Assembly: GCA_028292625.1 (NCBI GenBank) | Contig: JAQGLY010000023.1 | Location: 1-36,355 of the forward strand | From: Herbaspirillum sp. | GTDB lineage: Bacteria; Pseudomonadota; Gammaproteobacteria; Burkholderiales; Burkholderiaceae_D | DNA length: 36,355 bases | Reading direction: 5' to 3' | In this document: positions 24,819 to 36,140 of the stretch, in pieces | How the letters are laid out: each line of letters starts with the position of its first letter | Numbering within the stretch: the first letter of the stretch is position 1 | Position numbers and translations under genes: made by a program | Notes under the pieces: model-generated | What the model saw: only the letters and a program-made list of their open reading frames with translations | Told to the model about the DNA's origin: nothing | Database searches by the model: none

Positions 24819-25862
24819 TCAGCCGAGCAAGGCGTCGACGAATTCCTCGGCGTCGAACGCCTGCAGGTCTTCGATCTGTTCGCCGACGCCGATGAAATAC
24901 AGCGGAACCGGGCGGCTCATGGCGATCGCAGCCAGCACGCCGCCCTTGGCGGTGCCGTCCAGCTTGGTGACGACCAGCCCGGTCAGCCCCAATGCGTCGT
25001 CGAACGCCTTGACCTGCGCCAGCGCGTTCTGCCCGGTATTGCCATCGATGACCAGCAGAATTTCATGCGGAGCGCCCGCCATGCCTTTGCCGATCACGCG
25101 TTTGATCTTTTTCAGTTCATCCATCAGATGCAATTGCGTCGGCAGCCGGCCGGCGGTGTCGATCATCACCACATCGATGCCGCGCGCCTGGGCCGAGTGC
25201 ACCGCATCGAACGCCACCGCGGCCGGATCGCCCGACTCTTGCGCGATCACCGCCACATTGTTGCGCTCGCCCCAGACCGTCAGTTGCTCCCGGGCGGCGG
25301 CGCGGAAAGTGTCGCCGGCCGCCAGCAGCACCGACTGCCTATGCGCCTGCAAATGCTTGGCCAGTTTGCCGATGGTGGTGGTCTTGCCGGCGCCGTTGAC
25401 GCCCGCGATCATCATGACCAGCGGTAGATGTTGCCCGAGAACCAAGGGTTTTTGCAGGGGTTTGAGTAAATCGATCAGCAGCTCGCGCAAGGCGTTTTTG
25501 ACTTGCGCAGCATCGAGCAGTTTTTCGGCTTTCACCTTTTTCTTCAAGGCATCCAGCAAAAACTCGGTGGCGTCGACGCCGGCGTCGGCGCTCAGCAGCG
25601 CCGATTCCAGCTCTTCATACAGCGCGTCGTCGATTTTGGCGCCGACGAACAGCACGCTCAGATTGGACGAGGTCTTGGACAAGCCGCTTTTGAGACGCGA
25701 GAGCCAGCTCCGTTTGGCCTGATCGGGGGCCTCCGGCGGTGCGGCGAAGTCGGCCGGCGCGGCTGGTGCCGCAGCCGCTTCCGGCTGCGCAGCCGGGGCG
25801 GCGACTGGCGTCGGCGGCGTCGGAACTTCCGGTTGGGGTTTTTTCTTGAAGAAACTAAACAT
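24819..25862 (-). CDS. ftsY: Signal recognition particle receptor FtsY
   Basis: SRP receptor GTPase that docks ribosome-nascent-chain complexes at the inner membrane. The 347-residue product has a short alanine/proline-rich acidic N-terminal A region (about 1-50), an N domain (about 50-135) and a G domain. The G domain has GVNGAGKTTT (G1), DTFRAAAREQL, DTAGRLPTQ (G3), TKLDGTAKGG (G4) and a C-terminal GVGEQIEDLQAFDAEEFV. The A region is much shorter than that of E. coli FtsY. The start MFSFFKKK matches relatives. It is divergent from the M16 peptidase gene. Confidence 0.97.
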   Translation of the reverse strand: MFSFFKKKPQPEVPTPPTPVAAPAAQPEAAAAPAAPADFAAPPEAPDQAKRSWLSRLKSGLSKTSSNLSVLFVGAKIDDALYEELESALLSADAGVDATEFLLDALKKKVKAEKLLDAAQVKNALRELLIDLLKPLQKPLVLGQHLPLVMMIAGVNGAGKTTTIGKLAKHLQAHRQSVLLAAGDTFRAAAREQLTVWGERNNVAVIAQESGDPAAVAFDAVHSAQARGIDVVMIDTAGRLPTQLHLMDELKKIKRVIGKGMAGAPHEILLVIDGNTGQNALAQVKAFDDALGLTGLVVTKLDGTAKGGVLAAIAMSRPVPLYFIGVGEQIEDLQAFDAEEFVDALLG

Positions 25863-26112
25863 CGGCGCTATGTCGGTGAGGCTGGCTGCAAGGATGACTC
25901 AATCGCGACCGGACCGCCGAGCGGCGAATTTAGCGGATCGGCATGCGTCGGACTGCACTGTGACATATGACGACGCGGTACAATCGCTGCGGAGTCCGGC
26001 CGCCGGTTGCAATCAGTCGAATGCGCTGGCAGGCTGAGTTAACTGAAAATTACATTAGATAGAACGCATATTCATGAGTTCTAGTGTTTCGCATTCTATC
26101 AGAGCAACGCTT

Positions 26113-27549
26113 ATGAATTGGAAGAACCGGACAATTGTCGCGGCATGCGCCATGTTGCTGATCGCGGCGCAAACGCCGTCCCTGGCGCAGACCGCTCCGC
26201 CGGGGCCGGCGCGTGGCGCAAATGCGCTGCAGGGTCTGGCGCAGACGCCGGATTCGCAGGAATTCGTGCTGAAAAACGGCATGAAAGTCATCGTCAAGGA
26301 GGATCGCCGGGCGCCGACCGTCGTTCAAATGGTCTGGTACAAGGTCGGCTCCATGGATGAGATCAACGGCGCCACCGGCGTCGCCCATGCGCTCGAGCAC
26401 ATGATGTTCAAGGGCACCGAACATCTGAAATCCGGCGAATTCAGCCGTAAAGTGGCGCAGCTGGGCGGCCGCGAAAATGCATTCACCTCCCGCGATTACA
26501 CCGCCTATTTCCAGCAAATCGAAAAGAGCCGGCTGCAAGCCGTGATGGCGCTGGAAGCCGAGCGCATGGCCAATCTGCGCTTCGATCCCGATGAATTCGC
26601 CAAGGAAATACGGGTGGTGATGGAGGAGCGCCGCTGGCGTACCGACGATCAGCCGTCCGGCATGCTGAGGGAGGCGCAGAACGCGGCGGCCTTTGTGGCC
26701 AATCCGTATCACCATCCGATCGTCGGTTGGATGGACGATCTGCAGCACATGAGCGTCGCCGACGTCAAAGCCTGGTACGACCGCTGGTATGCGCCTAACA
26801 ATGCCGTGCTGGTGGTCGCCGGCGACGTCGATGCGCAGCAGGTGCGCAAACTGGCGGAAAAATACTTCGGAACGATCGCCTCCAAAAAAATGCCGGCGTT
26901 CAAACCGCAGAAAGAGCCGGTGCAAAACGGGTTGCGGCGCGTCGTGGTGAAAGCGCCGGCGGAAAATCCGTATGTGTCGCTGGCATTCAAGGTTCCTACG
27001 CTGAAAGACGTCGAAAAGGATACCGAGCCTTATGCGCTGGATGTCCTGGCCGCGGTGCTGGACGGCTACGATAATGCGCGGCTGAACGCCCAACTGGTCC
27101 GTACCGACAAGGTCGCCAACAACGTCAGCGCCGATTACGACAATATCACCCGCGGGCCGTCGCTGTTCACGCTGGAAGGCACGCCCGCCGCGGGCACGAC
27201 GACCGGGGAGCTGGAGGCTGCGCTGCGCGCGGAAGTCACCCGGATCGCCGACGAAGGGATTTCGGATGCGGAATTGGCGCGCGTCAAAACGCAGCTGGTC
27301 GCAGCCCAGATCTACAAGCGCGATTCGATTTTCGGCCAGGCGATGGAAATCGGCATGCTGGAGATGACCGGCATCTCATACAGGAATATCGACCGCATAC
27401 TGGACAAGCTGAAAGCGGTGACGCCGCAGCAGGTACAGGCAGTGGCCAAGAAATATTTCGGCGACGATCAGCTGACCGTCGCCACGCTGGCGCCGCTGCC
27501 CTTGTCCGGCGAGCCCCGCCCGCCGCCGCCGCCCGGCGCCCTGCGCTAA
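26113..27549 (+). CDS. M16 family zinc metallopeptidase, active subunit (secreted)
   Basis: The 478-residue product has a signal peptide (about residues 1-25, ending SLAQ) and a two-domain M16 fold. The inverted zinc motif HxxEH is intact (H92, E95, H96), with the third ligand glutamate at E171 or E172 in VVMEERRW. This marks it as the catalytic partner of a processing-peptidase-like pair; the partner without the motif is at 28244. Substrates are unknown. The C-terminus is a run of prolines. I favour the ATG at 26113 because it gives a compact signal peptide; the ATG at 26074 is the alternative, and neither has a clear ribosome-binding site. Confidence 0.92.
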   Translation: MNWKNRTIVAACAMLLIAAQTPSLAQTAPPGPARGANALQGLAQTPDSQEFVLKNGMKVIVKEDRRAPTVVQMVWYKVGSMDEINGATGVAHALEHMMFKGTEHLKSGEFSRKVAQLGGRENAFTSRDYTAYFQQIEKSRLQAVMALEAERMANLRFDPDEFAKEIRVVMEERRWRTDDQPSGMLREAQNAAAFVANPYHHPIVGWMDDLQHMSVADVKAWYDRWYAPNNAVLVVAGDVDAQQVRKLAEKYFGTIASKKMPAFKPQKEPVQNGLRRVVVKAPAENPYVSLAFKVPTLKDVEKDTEPYALDVLAAVLDGYDNARLNAQLVRTDKVANNVSADYDNITRGPSLFTLEGTPAAGTTTGELEAALRAEVTRIADEGISDAELARVKTQLVAAQIYKRDSIFGQAMEIGMLEMTGISYRNIDRILDKLKAVTPQQVQAVAKKYFGDDQLTVATLAPLPLSGEPRPPPPPGALR

Positions 27550-27574
27550 GTTTTCTTCACTGTTGGAGGACGTC

Positions 27575-28231
27575 ATGCCTGTAATCGTTGTCGCCAATCC
27601 CAAAGGTGGTGTCGGTAAAAGCACTTTGTCGACCAATCTGGCCGGCTATTTCGCCGCGCAAGGCCTGCAGGTCCTGCTCGGAGACGCCGACCGGCAGCAG
27701 TCGTCGCGCGGCTGGCTGGGCATTCGTCCCGCCGCCGCGCGCCCGATCGCGACCTGGGAAGTCGATAACGACGTCGCCAAACCGCCGAAGGGCATCAGCC
27801 ATGTGGTGCTGGACACGCCGGCGGGTTTGCACGGCCAGCGGCTCAACGCTATTTTGAAGATGGCCGATAAGGTGATCGTGCCGTTGCAGCCGTCGATTTT
27901 CGATATCCTCGCGACGCGCGAATTCCTGATGCGGCTGGCCGAAGAAAAAGCCGTGCGCAAGGGCGACATCGAGGTCGGCATCGTCGGCATGCGCGTCGAC
28001 AGCCGGACGCGTTCGGCCGATCAGCTGGACCGGTTCATTGAAGATCTCAGGCTGCCCATGCTAGGCAGCTTGCGCGATACGCAGAATTACGTGCAACTGG
28101 CGGCGCACGGCCTGACCGTGTGGGACATTGCGCCGTCGCGCGTGCAGCGCGATCTGGAGCAATGGCAGCCGATCGTCGCATGGGCGGACGGGAATGCGCA
28201 ACCATCCGGCGGAACCCGCTTTGAACGATAG
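27575..28231 (+). CDS. ParA/MinD-family ATPase (orphan)
   Basis: The 218-residue P-loop ATPase has the deviant Walker A KGGVGKST at residues 10-17, a Walker A' aspartate region LLGDADRQQSS and Walker B VVLDTPAG. There is no N-terminal helix-turn-helix extension, as in the small plasmid-type (type Ib) or orphan ParA proteins that position cargo on the nucleoid. No ParB-like gene or obvious centromere repeat is adjacent. GGAGGA 4 bases before the ATG at 27575 rules out a TTG start at 27563. It lies 25 bases after one M16 gene and 12 bases before the other, so it is co-transcribed with them. The cargo is unknown. Confidence 0.9.
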   Translation: MPVIVVANPKGGVGKSTLSTNLAGYFAAQGLQVLLGDADRQQSSRGWLGIRPAAARPIATWEVDNDVAKPPKGISHVVLDTPAGLHGQRLNAILKMADKVIVPLQPSIFDILATREFLMRLAEEKAVRKGDIEVGIVGMRVDSRTRSADQLDRFIEDLRLPMLGSLRDTQNYVQLAAHGLTVWDIAPSRVQRDLEQWQPIVAWADGNAQPSGGTRFER

Positions 28232-28243
28232 GCCCCACGTTTT

Positions 28244-29584
28244 ATGAAAAAATTATTGATCATCCTGACCGCGGCATTGGTCCCGGCGCTGAGCGGCAAC
28301 GCGCTGGCGGCGCTGAACATCCAGTCCTGGTCGCTGGACAACGGCGCGCGCATCGTATTCGTCGAAAACCATACGCTTCCGATGCTGGACCTGAGCATTC
28401 AATTCGATGCGGGTTCGCGCCGCGATCCGGCTGGCAAGTCCGGTCTGGCGGGATTGACCGATTCCATGTTGACGCGCGGCATAGCGGCCGGCAACGATGC
28501 GCAGGCCGAGCCCGCGATGACGGAAGCGCAAATACTGGATGGATTCGCCGATATCGCGGCCCAGCGCGGCGGCGGCGCCGATGCCGATGCCGGCGGGCTC
28601 AGTTTGCGGACGCTGTCGGCCGCCGCCGAACGCGACAAGGCGGTCCAGTTGCTGGCCAGTCTGCTGGCACGGCCGAGTTTTCCGGATGCGCTGCTCAAGC
28701 GCGACCAGGCGCGCATCGCCGCCGCCATCCGCGAATCCGAGACCAAGCCCGAGGCGATCGCCGCCAAGGCTTTCAGCGCGGCGATTTACGGGTCCCATCC
28801 CTATGGGCAGACCGCATCGGTGGCGTCGGTAACGGCGATCACGCGCGACGATCTGGTGGCGTTTCACCGTCAGCACTACGTGGCGAACCGGGCGGTGATC
28901 GCGATGATCGGCGACGTCACGCGAGAACAGGCCGACCGGATTGCGCGTCAACTGACCGACCGTTTGCCGCAAGGCGCGGCGCTGCCGCCCATGCCGCAAG
29001 TCGCCTCCGTGATGGATCCGCGCGAGCAGCGCATCGCCAACCCCGCGTCGCAGTCGCACATCCTGATCGGCATGCCGGCGCTGCAGCGCGGCGATCCCGA
29101 TTATTTCGCTTTGACCGTGGGCAATTACATTCTGGGCGGCGGCGGTTTCGTGTCGCGGCTGACCGACGAAGTGCGCGAGAAGCGCGCTCTGAGCTATAGC
29201 GTTTACAGCCGTTTCGACCCGATGGCGCAAGCAGGGCCGTTCCAGATCGGCCTGCAAACCAAACAGGAACAAACCGACCAGGCGCTGAAAGTGGTGCGCG
29301 ATACGCTGGCCGATTTCCTGCGCGACGGACCGACCCGGGCCGAATTGAAGGCAGCCAAGGACAATCTGGTCGGCGGTTTCTCATTGCGTATCGATAACAA
29401 CCGAAAAATTCTGGCCAATCTGGCCATGATCGCTTATTACGGCTTGCCGCTGGATTATCTGAACACCTGGACCGAAAACGTGGAAAAAGTCAGCATTGCT
29501 CAAATTCGTACGGCCTTTCAGCGCAAAATCGCGCCGGCCCAATTAAGCACCGTGATCGTGGGCGAAGCCAGTGCGCGGCAATAA
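28244..29584 (+). CDS. M16 family peptidase-like protein, zinc motif lost
   Basis: The 446-residue product has a signal peptide (about 1-22, ALA/A) and an M16 fold. The catalytic HxxEH is missing: the corresponding region reads KSGLAGLTDSML. The substrate-binding R and Y motif near the end is kept (SRLTDEVREKRALSYSVYS). This matches the non-catalytic partner of heterodimeric M16 enzymes, so it probably pairs with the product of 26113-27549 in the periplasm (inference from the family). It is separated from that gene by parA and overlaps rsmD by 14 bases. Confidence 0.92.
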   Translation: MKKLLIILTAALVPALSGNALAALNIQSWSLDNGARIVFVENHTLPMLDLSIQFDAGSRRDPAGKSGLAGLTDSMLTRGIAAGNDAQAEPAMTEAQILDGFADIAAQRGGGADADAGGLSLRTLSAAAERDKAVQLLASLLARPSFPDALLKRDQARIAAAIRESETKPEAIAAKAFSAAIYGSHPYGQTASVASVTAITRDDLVAFHRQHYVANRAVIAMIGDVTREQADRIARQLTDRLPQGAALPPMPQVASVMDPREQRIANPASQSHILIGMPALQRGDPDYFALTVGNYILGGGGFVSRLTDEVREKRALSYSVYSRFDPMAQAGPFQIGLQTKQEQTDQALKVVRDTLADFLRDGPTRAELKAAKDNLVGGFSLRIDNNRKILANLAMIAYYGLPLDYLNTWTENVEKVSIAQIRTAFQRKIAPAQLSTVIVGEASARQ

Positions 29585-30206
29585 GGGAACGGCCGCCGGC
29601 AAGGCCGCGAAAATACCGCAGCACCGTCCCGCACCGACGCACCAGGTAAGGATCATCGGCGGCCAATGGAAACGCACGCCGTTGACGGTGCTGACGGCCG
29701 AGGGTTTGCGCCCGACGCCGGACCGTGTGCGCGAAACCGTATTCAATTGGCTGAGCCATCTGCGCGACGGGAATTGGGCGCAATTGCGCTGCCTGGATCT
29801 GTTCGCGGGTTCCGGCGCGCTGGGTTTCGAAGCGGCCAGCCGGGGCGCCGCACATGTCCTGCTGGTGGAAAACCACACGCCGGCCGCGCGCCAACTGGAG
29901 GCCACAAAAGACAAGCTGCGCGCGGAGCAAGTCCAGGTGCTGCGCGCCGACGCGATGGCGACCGCCGAAAAGCTGGCGGCGGCAGGCAGCAAGTTCGACC
30001 TGATTTTTCTGGACCCGCCGTACCGCCAGGACTGGCTGGGGAAACTGGCGCCCCTGTGCGAGCGCTTGCTGGACAGGGGCGGCCTGCTGTATCTTGAGGC
30101 GGAACAGGCGCTGGAAGAAGACGCGCTGCCGGACTGGTTGTCGGGCTGGCAACTGATCCGCGCCGACCGCGCCGGCAGCGTGTTTTATCATTTACTGCAG
30201 CGTTAG
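29571..30206 (+). CDS. rsmD: 16S rRNA (guanine(966)-N(2))-methyltransferase RsmD
   Basis: Methylates G966 of 16S rRNA in the assembled 30S subunit. The 211-residue product has VRIIGGQWKRTPL at the N-terminus, LRPTPDRVRETVFNWL, the SAM-binding LDLFAGSGALGFEAASRG and the catalytic DPPY in IFLDPPYRQ. The N-terminus has about 25 extra basic residues before the RIIGG motif. The GTG start at 29571 lies inside the end of the M16 gene. A perfect GGCCTG-TTGA-CAGGCC hairpin (30206-30221, no T-run) covers the stop. Confidence 0.95.
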   Translation: MRGNKGTAAGKAAKIPQHRPAPTHQVRIIGGQWKRTPLTVLTAEGLRPTPDRVRETVFNWLSHLRDGNWAQLRCLDLFAGSGALGFEAASRGAAHVLLVENHTPAARQLEATKDKLRAEQVQVLRADAMATAEKLAAAGSKFDLIFLDPPYRQDWLGKLAPLCERLLDRGGLLYLEAEQALEEDALPDWLSGWQLIRADRAGSVFYHLLQR

Positions 30207-30271
30207 GCCTGTTGACAGGCCCAGCCGCCGGCAGACGTGACGGCGTCCGATTGTCCCATGACGCAGGTCAA

Positions 30272-30300
30272 TTAGAGCGGCTGATGAATTCAGGCATAAT
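30272..30300 (+). promoter_or_regulatory. Possible sigma-70 promoter for coaD
   Basis: CATAAT at 30295-30300 is a good -10. A weak TTAGAG (30272-30277) lies 17 bases upstream. Transcription would begin about 23 bases before the coaD ATG. Confidence 0.35.
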
Positions 30301-30311
30301 GCGCCTTCTAA

Positions 30312-31088
<777 letters not shown>

Positions 31089-31201
31089 AAGCAGCAATAT
31101 TCTCGGCGGCTTTCCAGTCGGCAATTTTCCCATATAACAAGATTTCGGGCCAATCGGCATAACACCGATATTGGATATAAAATACGCCGCTACTTGATTT
31201 T

Positions 31202-31221
31202 GGCGGAAACCGCCCAAATTT
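31202..31221 (+). terminator. Weak terminator upstream of the grpE promoter
   Basis: GGCGG (31202-31206), AAA loop and CCGCC (31210-31214) are followed by CAAATTTTCT. It lies between the ferredoxin gene and the heat-shock promoter of grpE; the stem is short. Confidence 0.4.
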
Positions 31222-31272
31222 TCTCTCGTGCCTTTATTTGGCGCGTCTTTACGCCGATCCAGCCTATTACCC

Positions 31273-31300
31273 CTTGAAATAGCAGGGAATAGCCTTATCT
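31273..31300 (+). promoter_or_regulatory. Sigma-32-like heat-shock promoter of grpE
   Basis: CTTGAAA (31273-31279), 13 bases, CCTTATCT (31293-31300). The -35 is a perfect sigma-32 match and the -10 matches CCCCATnT at five of seven fixed positions. It lies 42 bases before the grpE ATG. Confidence 0.75.
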
Positions 31301-31342
31301 GGCATGAGTTATTGAACATAGCATTGATATTGGGGGTTTTGA

Positions 31343-31891
31343 ATGCAAGACAACGAGAAGCAAGCCGCGACCGATCCGGACACGACCGATCAGGTGCAAA
31401 GCGCCGCCGAAGCGCAGACGCCGGAAGCTGCTGTCGAAAACGCGCTGGAGCAACGGCTCAATGCGGCCGAGGCCAAGGCCGCCGAGATGCAGGACGCCTA
31501 TCTGCGCGCCAAAGCCGAGGGCGAAAACATTCGCCGTCGCGCGCAGGAGGATATCGCCCGCGCCCATAAATTCGCGGTGGAAAGCTTTGCCGAAAGCCTG
31601 CTGCCGGCCAAGGACAGCCTGGAAATGGCGCTGTCCATCGAAACGCCGTCGATCGAGTCCTTGAAGGAAGGCGTCGCGATGACGCTCAAGCAACTATCGT
31701 CAGCCTTCGAAAAGAACAAATTGCAGGAAGTCAGCCCGGCCGTCGGCGAAAAGCTGGACCCGATGAAACATCAGGCAGTGTCGACGGTTCCCGCCGCACA
31801 GGAACCCAATACCGTGGTGACCGTGTTGCAAAAAGGCTACACCATTTCGGACCGGCTGTTGCGTCCGGCTATCGTCACTGTTGCGCAATAA
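31343..31891 (+). CDS. grpE: Nucleotide exchange factor GrpE
   Basis: Releases ADP from DnaK in the DnaK-DnaJ-GrpE chaperone cycle. The 182-residue product has an acidic, glutamine-rich N-terminus (1-35), a long coiled-coil helix (about 36-100, with [21 protein letters not shown]) and a C-terminal beta domain. The beta domain carries the signature [18 protein letters not shown]...[29 protein letters not shown] precedes the ATG. It has its own heat-shock promoter and precedes dnaK by 107 bases. Confidence 0.97.
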   Translation: MQDNEKQAATDPDTTDQVQSAAEAQTPEAAVENALEQRLNAAEAKAAEMQDAYLRAKAEGENIRRRAQEDIARAHKFAVESFAESLLPAKDSLEMALSIETPSIESLKEGVAMTLKQLSSAFEKNKLQEVSPAVGEKLDPMKHQAVSTVPAAQEPNTVVTVLQKGYTISDRLLRPAIVTVAQ

Positions 31892-31920
31892 CGATAAGAA
31901 TCAAATTTGCGTCGCATTGT

Positions 31921-31948
31921 CTTGAAAGCCGGCGGGTATGACGCATAT
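31921..31948 (+). promoter_or_regulatory. Sigma-32-like heat-shock promoter of dnaK
   Basis: CTTGAAA (31921-31927), 13 bases, ACGCATAT (31941-31948). The -35 is perfect and the -10 matches CCCCATnT at five of seven fixed positions. It has the same spacing as the grpE promoter and lies 50 bases before the dnaK ATG. Confidence 0.65.
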
Positions 31949-31998
31949 TAAAAACAAGTGAATTCAAGTTATCCCGTCTAGTCTTAAAGGAAAAAATC

Positions 31999-33945
<1,947 letters not shown>

Positions 33946-33956
33946 GATCTTCGTCA

Positions 33957-33990
33957 GCGCCGGTTTGCAATTTAAACAGCAAACCGGCGC
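33957..33990 (+). other. dnaK-dnaJ intergenic hairpin
   Basis: GCGCCGGTTTGC (33957-33968) and GCAAACCGGCGC (33979-33990) form a perfect 12-bp stem with a 10-base A/T-rich loop. CTTC upstream and GAAG downstream could extend it with a bulge. No T-run follows, so processing, message stabilisation or partial attenuation is more likely than full termination. Confidence 0.85.
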
Positions 33991-34060
33991 GAAGACGCGC
34001 CGGGCAGATGCTATTGCAGCACTGTTCGGCGTTTTCGCTTAAACAACAGGGTGCAAAAAG

Positions 34061-35185
34061 ATGGCGAAGCGTGATTTTTACGAAATACTGGGTGTTGCGA
34101 AAAACGCTACTGATGAAGAAATCAAGAAGGCGTATCGCAAGCTCGCAATGAAGCACCATCCGGACCGCAATCCGGATAGCAAAGGTGCGGAAGAAAAATT
34201 CAAAGAGGCGAAAGAAGCCTACGAAATGCTGGCCGATCCGCAAAAGCGCGAGGCCTATGACCGCTATGGCCATGCCGGCGTCGATCCCAACATGGGCGGC
34301 GGCGGTGGCGGCGGCGGTTTTGCCGATGCCTTCGGCGACATCTTCGGCGATATTTTCGGCGGCGGCGGTGGCCGCGGCGGCCGTGGCGGTGGACCGCAGG
34401 TGTATCGCGGCGCCGACCTGCGCTACAACCTCGAAATCACGCTGGAACAAGCCGCGCACGGTTTCGACACCACGATCCGGGTCCCAAGCTGGGACGAGTG
34501 CGAACCCTGCCACGGCAGCGGCGCCAAACCCGGCACCGAGCCGGTCACCTGCCCGACCTGCGGCGGCCACGGCCAGGTCAGGATGCAGCAAGGTTTCTTC
34601 AGCATCCAGCAGACTTGCCCGAAATGCCACGGCAGCGGCAAGATCATTCCTGAACCTTGCCCGTCGTGCGCTGGCGCCGGCCGCATCAAGCGCAACAAGA
34701 CGCTGGAAGTGAAAATCCCGTCCGGCATCGACGACGGCATGCGGATCCGCTCTTCCGGCAACGGCGAGCCAGGCATGAACGGCGGCCCGACTGGCGACCT
34801 GTATGTGGAAATCCACATCAAGCCGCATGCGGTGTTCCAGCGCGAAGGCGACGATCTCCATTGCGAAATGCCGATCTCATTCGCCAAAGCAGCGCTGGGC
34901 GGTGAAATCGAAGTGCCGACATTGAACGGCAAAGCTTCCTTCACGATTCCCGACGGCACCCAGTCCGGCAAGACTTTCCGCTTGCGCAGCAAGGGTATCA
35001 AGGGCGTGCGCTCGGGTTATGCCGGCGACCTGTTCTGCCACGTCGTGGTAGAGACTCCGGTCAAGCTGAGCGATCGTCAAAAGGAACTGCTGCAGGAGTT
35101 CGAGCAGCTGACCAGCGAAGGCGGCGCCAAGCATAGCCCGCAGAGCAAGTCCTGGAAAGACAAGGTAAAAGAGTTCTTCGAGTAA
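34061..35185 (+). CDS. dnaJ: Chaperone protein DnaJ (Hsp40)
   Basis: Co-chaperone that delivers substrates to DnaK and stimulates its ATPase. The 374-residue product has the J domain (1-70) with the HPD motif in KHHPDRNPD, and a glycine/phenylalanine region (about 76-115, very glycine-rich). The zinc-binding region has four cysteine repeats ([32 protein letters not shown]), so this is a type I DnaJ. The C-terminal substrate-binding domains follow. Distance from dnaK is 115 bases, with a hairpin but no clear promoter between them. A strong terminator follows. Confidence 0.99.
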   Translation: MAKRDFYEILGVAKNATDEEIKKAYRKLAMKHHPDRNPDSKGAEEKFKEAKEAYEMLADPQKREAYDRYGHAGVDPNMGGGGGGGGFADAFGDIFGDIFGGGGGRGGRGGGPQVYRGADLRYNLEITLEQAAHGFDTTIRVPSWDECEPCHGSGAKPGTEPVTCPTCGGHGQVRMQQGFFSIQQTCPKCHGSGKIIPEPCPSCAGAGRIKRNKTLEVKIPSGIDDGMRIRSSGNGEPGMNGGPTGDLYVEIHIKPHAVFQREGDDLHCEMPISFAKAALGGEIEVPTLNGKASFTIPDGTQSGKTFRLRSKGIKGVRSGYAGDLFCHVVVETPVKLSDRQKELLQEFEQLTSEGGAKHSPQSKSWKDKVKEFFE

Positions 35186-35208
35186 GCCTATCTGCTCCTG
35201 GCCTCATG

Positions 35209-35243
35209 AAAGCCGTCAACCGTACAAGGTTGGCGGCTTTTTT
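35209..35243. terminator. Terminator after dnaJ
   Basis: AAAGCCGTCAACC (35209-35221) pairs with GGTTGGCGGCTTT (35228-35240), with one G-U pair and a GTACAA loop, and is followed by a run of T. Flanking ATGAA and TTCAT extend the symmetry. Confidence 0.93.
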
Positions 35244-35406
35244 CATGGCCGGCTGCCTCAGGCACGGGCGGACTGCCTAATCATCGTTAACAAATTCTTT
35301 ATTGCATAATTTTGTCCAGCTCACTATTCTGTATAGGGTAATAATAAAACGATCGTTCTTTTATTTCCGATCAATACAAACTCCATATACAAACATAGGG
35401 GGAGAC

Positions 35407-36006
35407 ATGAAAGTAGTTGCTCGTTTGAAGCGTGCAGGGGCTTGCGCCTGCGTATTGTCCGCGCTGTTGCTGGCGCAAAGTGCATTGGCGGTAGACGTCG
35501 CCGGCGTCAAGATCGAAGAAACGGCAAAAGTCGGCAACCAGGACTTGAAGCTGAACGGCGCCGGCATCCGTTACAAAGTGATTTTCAAAGTCTATACGGC
35601 GGCGCTCTATCTCTCCGACAAGAAAACCACGGTGCCGGACGTGCTGGCAGCTCCAGGCGCGCGCCGGATCGAACTGGTGATGCTGCGCGACGTCAGCAGC
35701 GAAGATTTCAGCCGTGCTTTCATGAGCGGCATCCAGAACAACGTCGACAAGGCGGACAAGTCGAAGATCGTCAACCAGTTGCTGAAATTCGGCGAACTGT
35801 TTGCCTCGATCCCGGAGCTCAAGAAAGGCGACGTCATGACCACCGACTGGATTCCCGGCGTCGGCACCCAGATCCACTTTAACGGCAAGCCGGTGTCGGA
35901 GACGCTGCCCGACCTGGTTTTCTACAACTCCTTGCTGAAAATCTGGCTGGGTGAGAAACCTGCCGATAGCAAGCTGAAGCTCTTGTTGTTAGGCCAGACC
36001 GGATAG
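35407..36006 (+). CDS. Secreted chalcone-isomerase-like protein
   Basis: The 199-residue product has a signal peptide (about 1-28, SALA/V). A domain of the bacterial chalcone isomerase-like type follows, with VAGVKIEETAKVGNQDLKLNGAGIRYK, FKVYTAALYLSDKK and VFYNSLLKIWLGEKPADSKLK. These bacterial relatives of the plant fold are mostly of unknown function and need not be isomerases; some, I recall, bind fatty acids. Location is predicted periplasmic. The ATG at 35407 has GGGGGAG just upstream. It stands alone between the dnaJ terminator and the carbonic anhydrase gene, in an A/T-rich leader (35281-35400) where I see only weak promoter-like sequences. Confidence 0.88.
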   Translation: MKVVARLKRAGACACVLSALLLAQSALAVDVAGVKIEETAKVGNQDLKLNGAGIRYKVIFKVYTAALYLSDKKTTVPDVLAAPGARRIELVMLRDVSSEDFSRAFMSGIQNNVDKADKSKIVNQLLKFGELFASIPELKKGDVMTTDWIPGVGTQIHFNGKPVSETLPDLVFYNSLLKIWLGEKPADSKLKLLLLGQTG

Positions 36007-36140
36007 GGTGCGCCAAAGGGAATGCTGCATATCGGATAAAAGCCGATGGCAATAGCTAACTTTCTATAAAATAAGGCCCAGGATGTCGTGCATATGTTGT
36101 AAAAACACTATGCAGATGGAACTTTATTGAATAGAAAACG

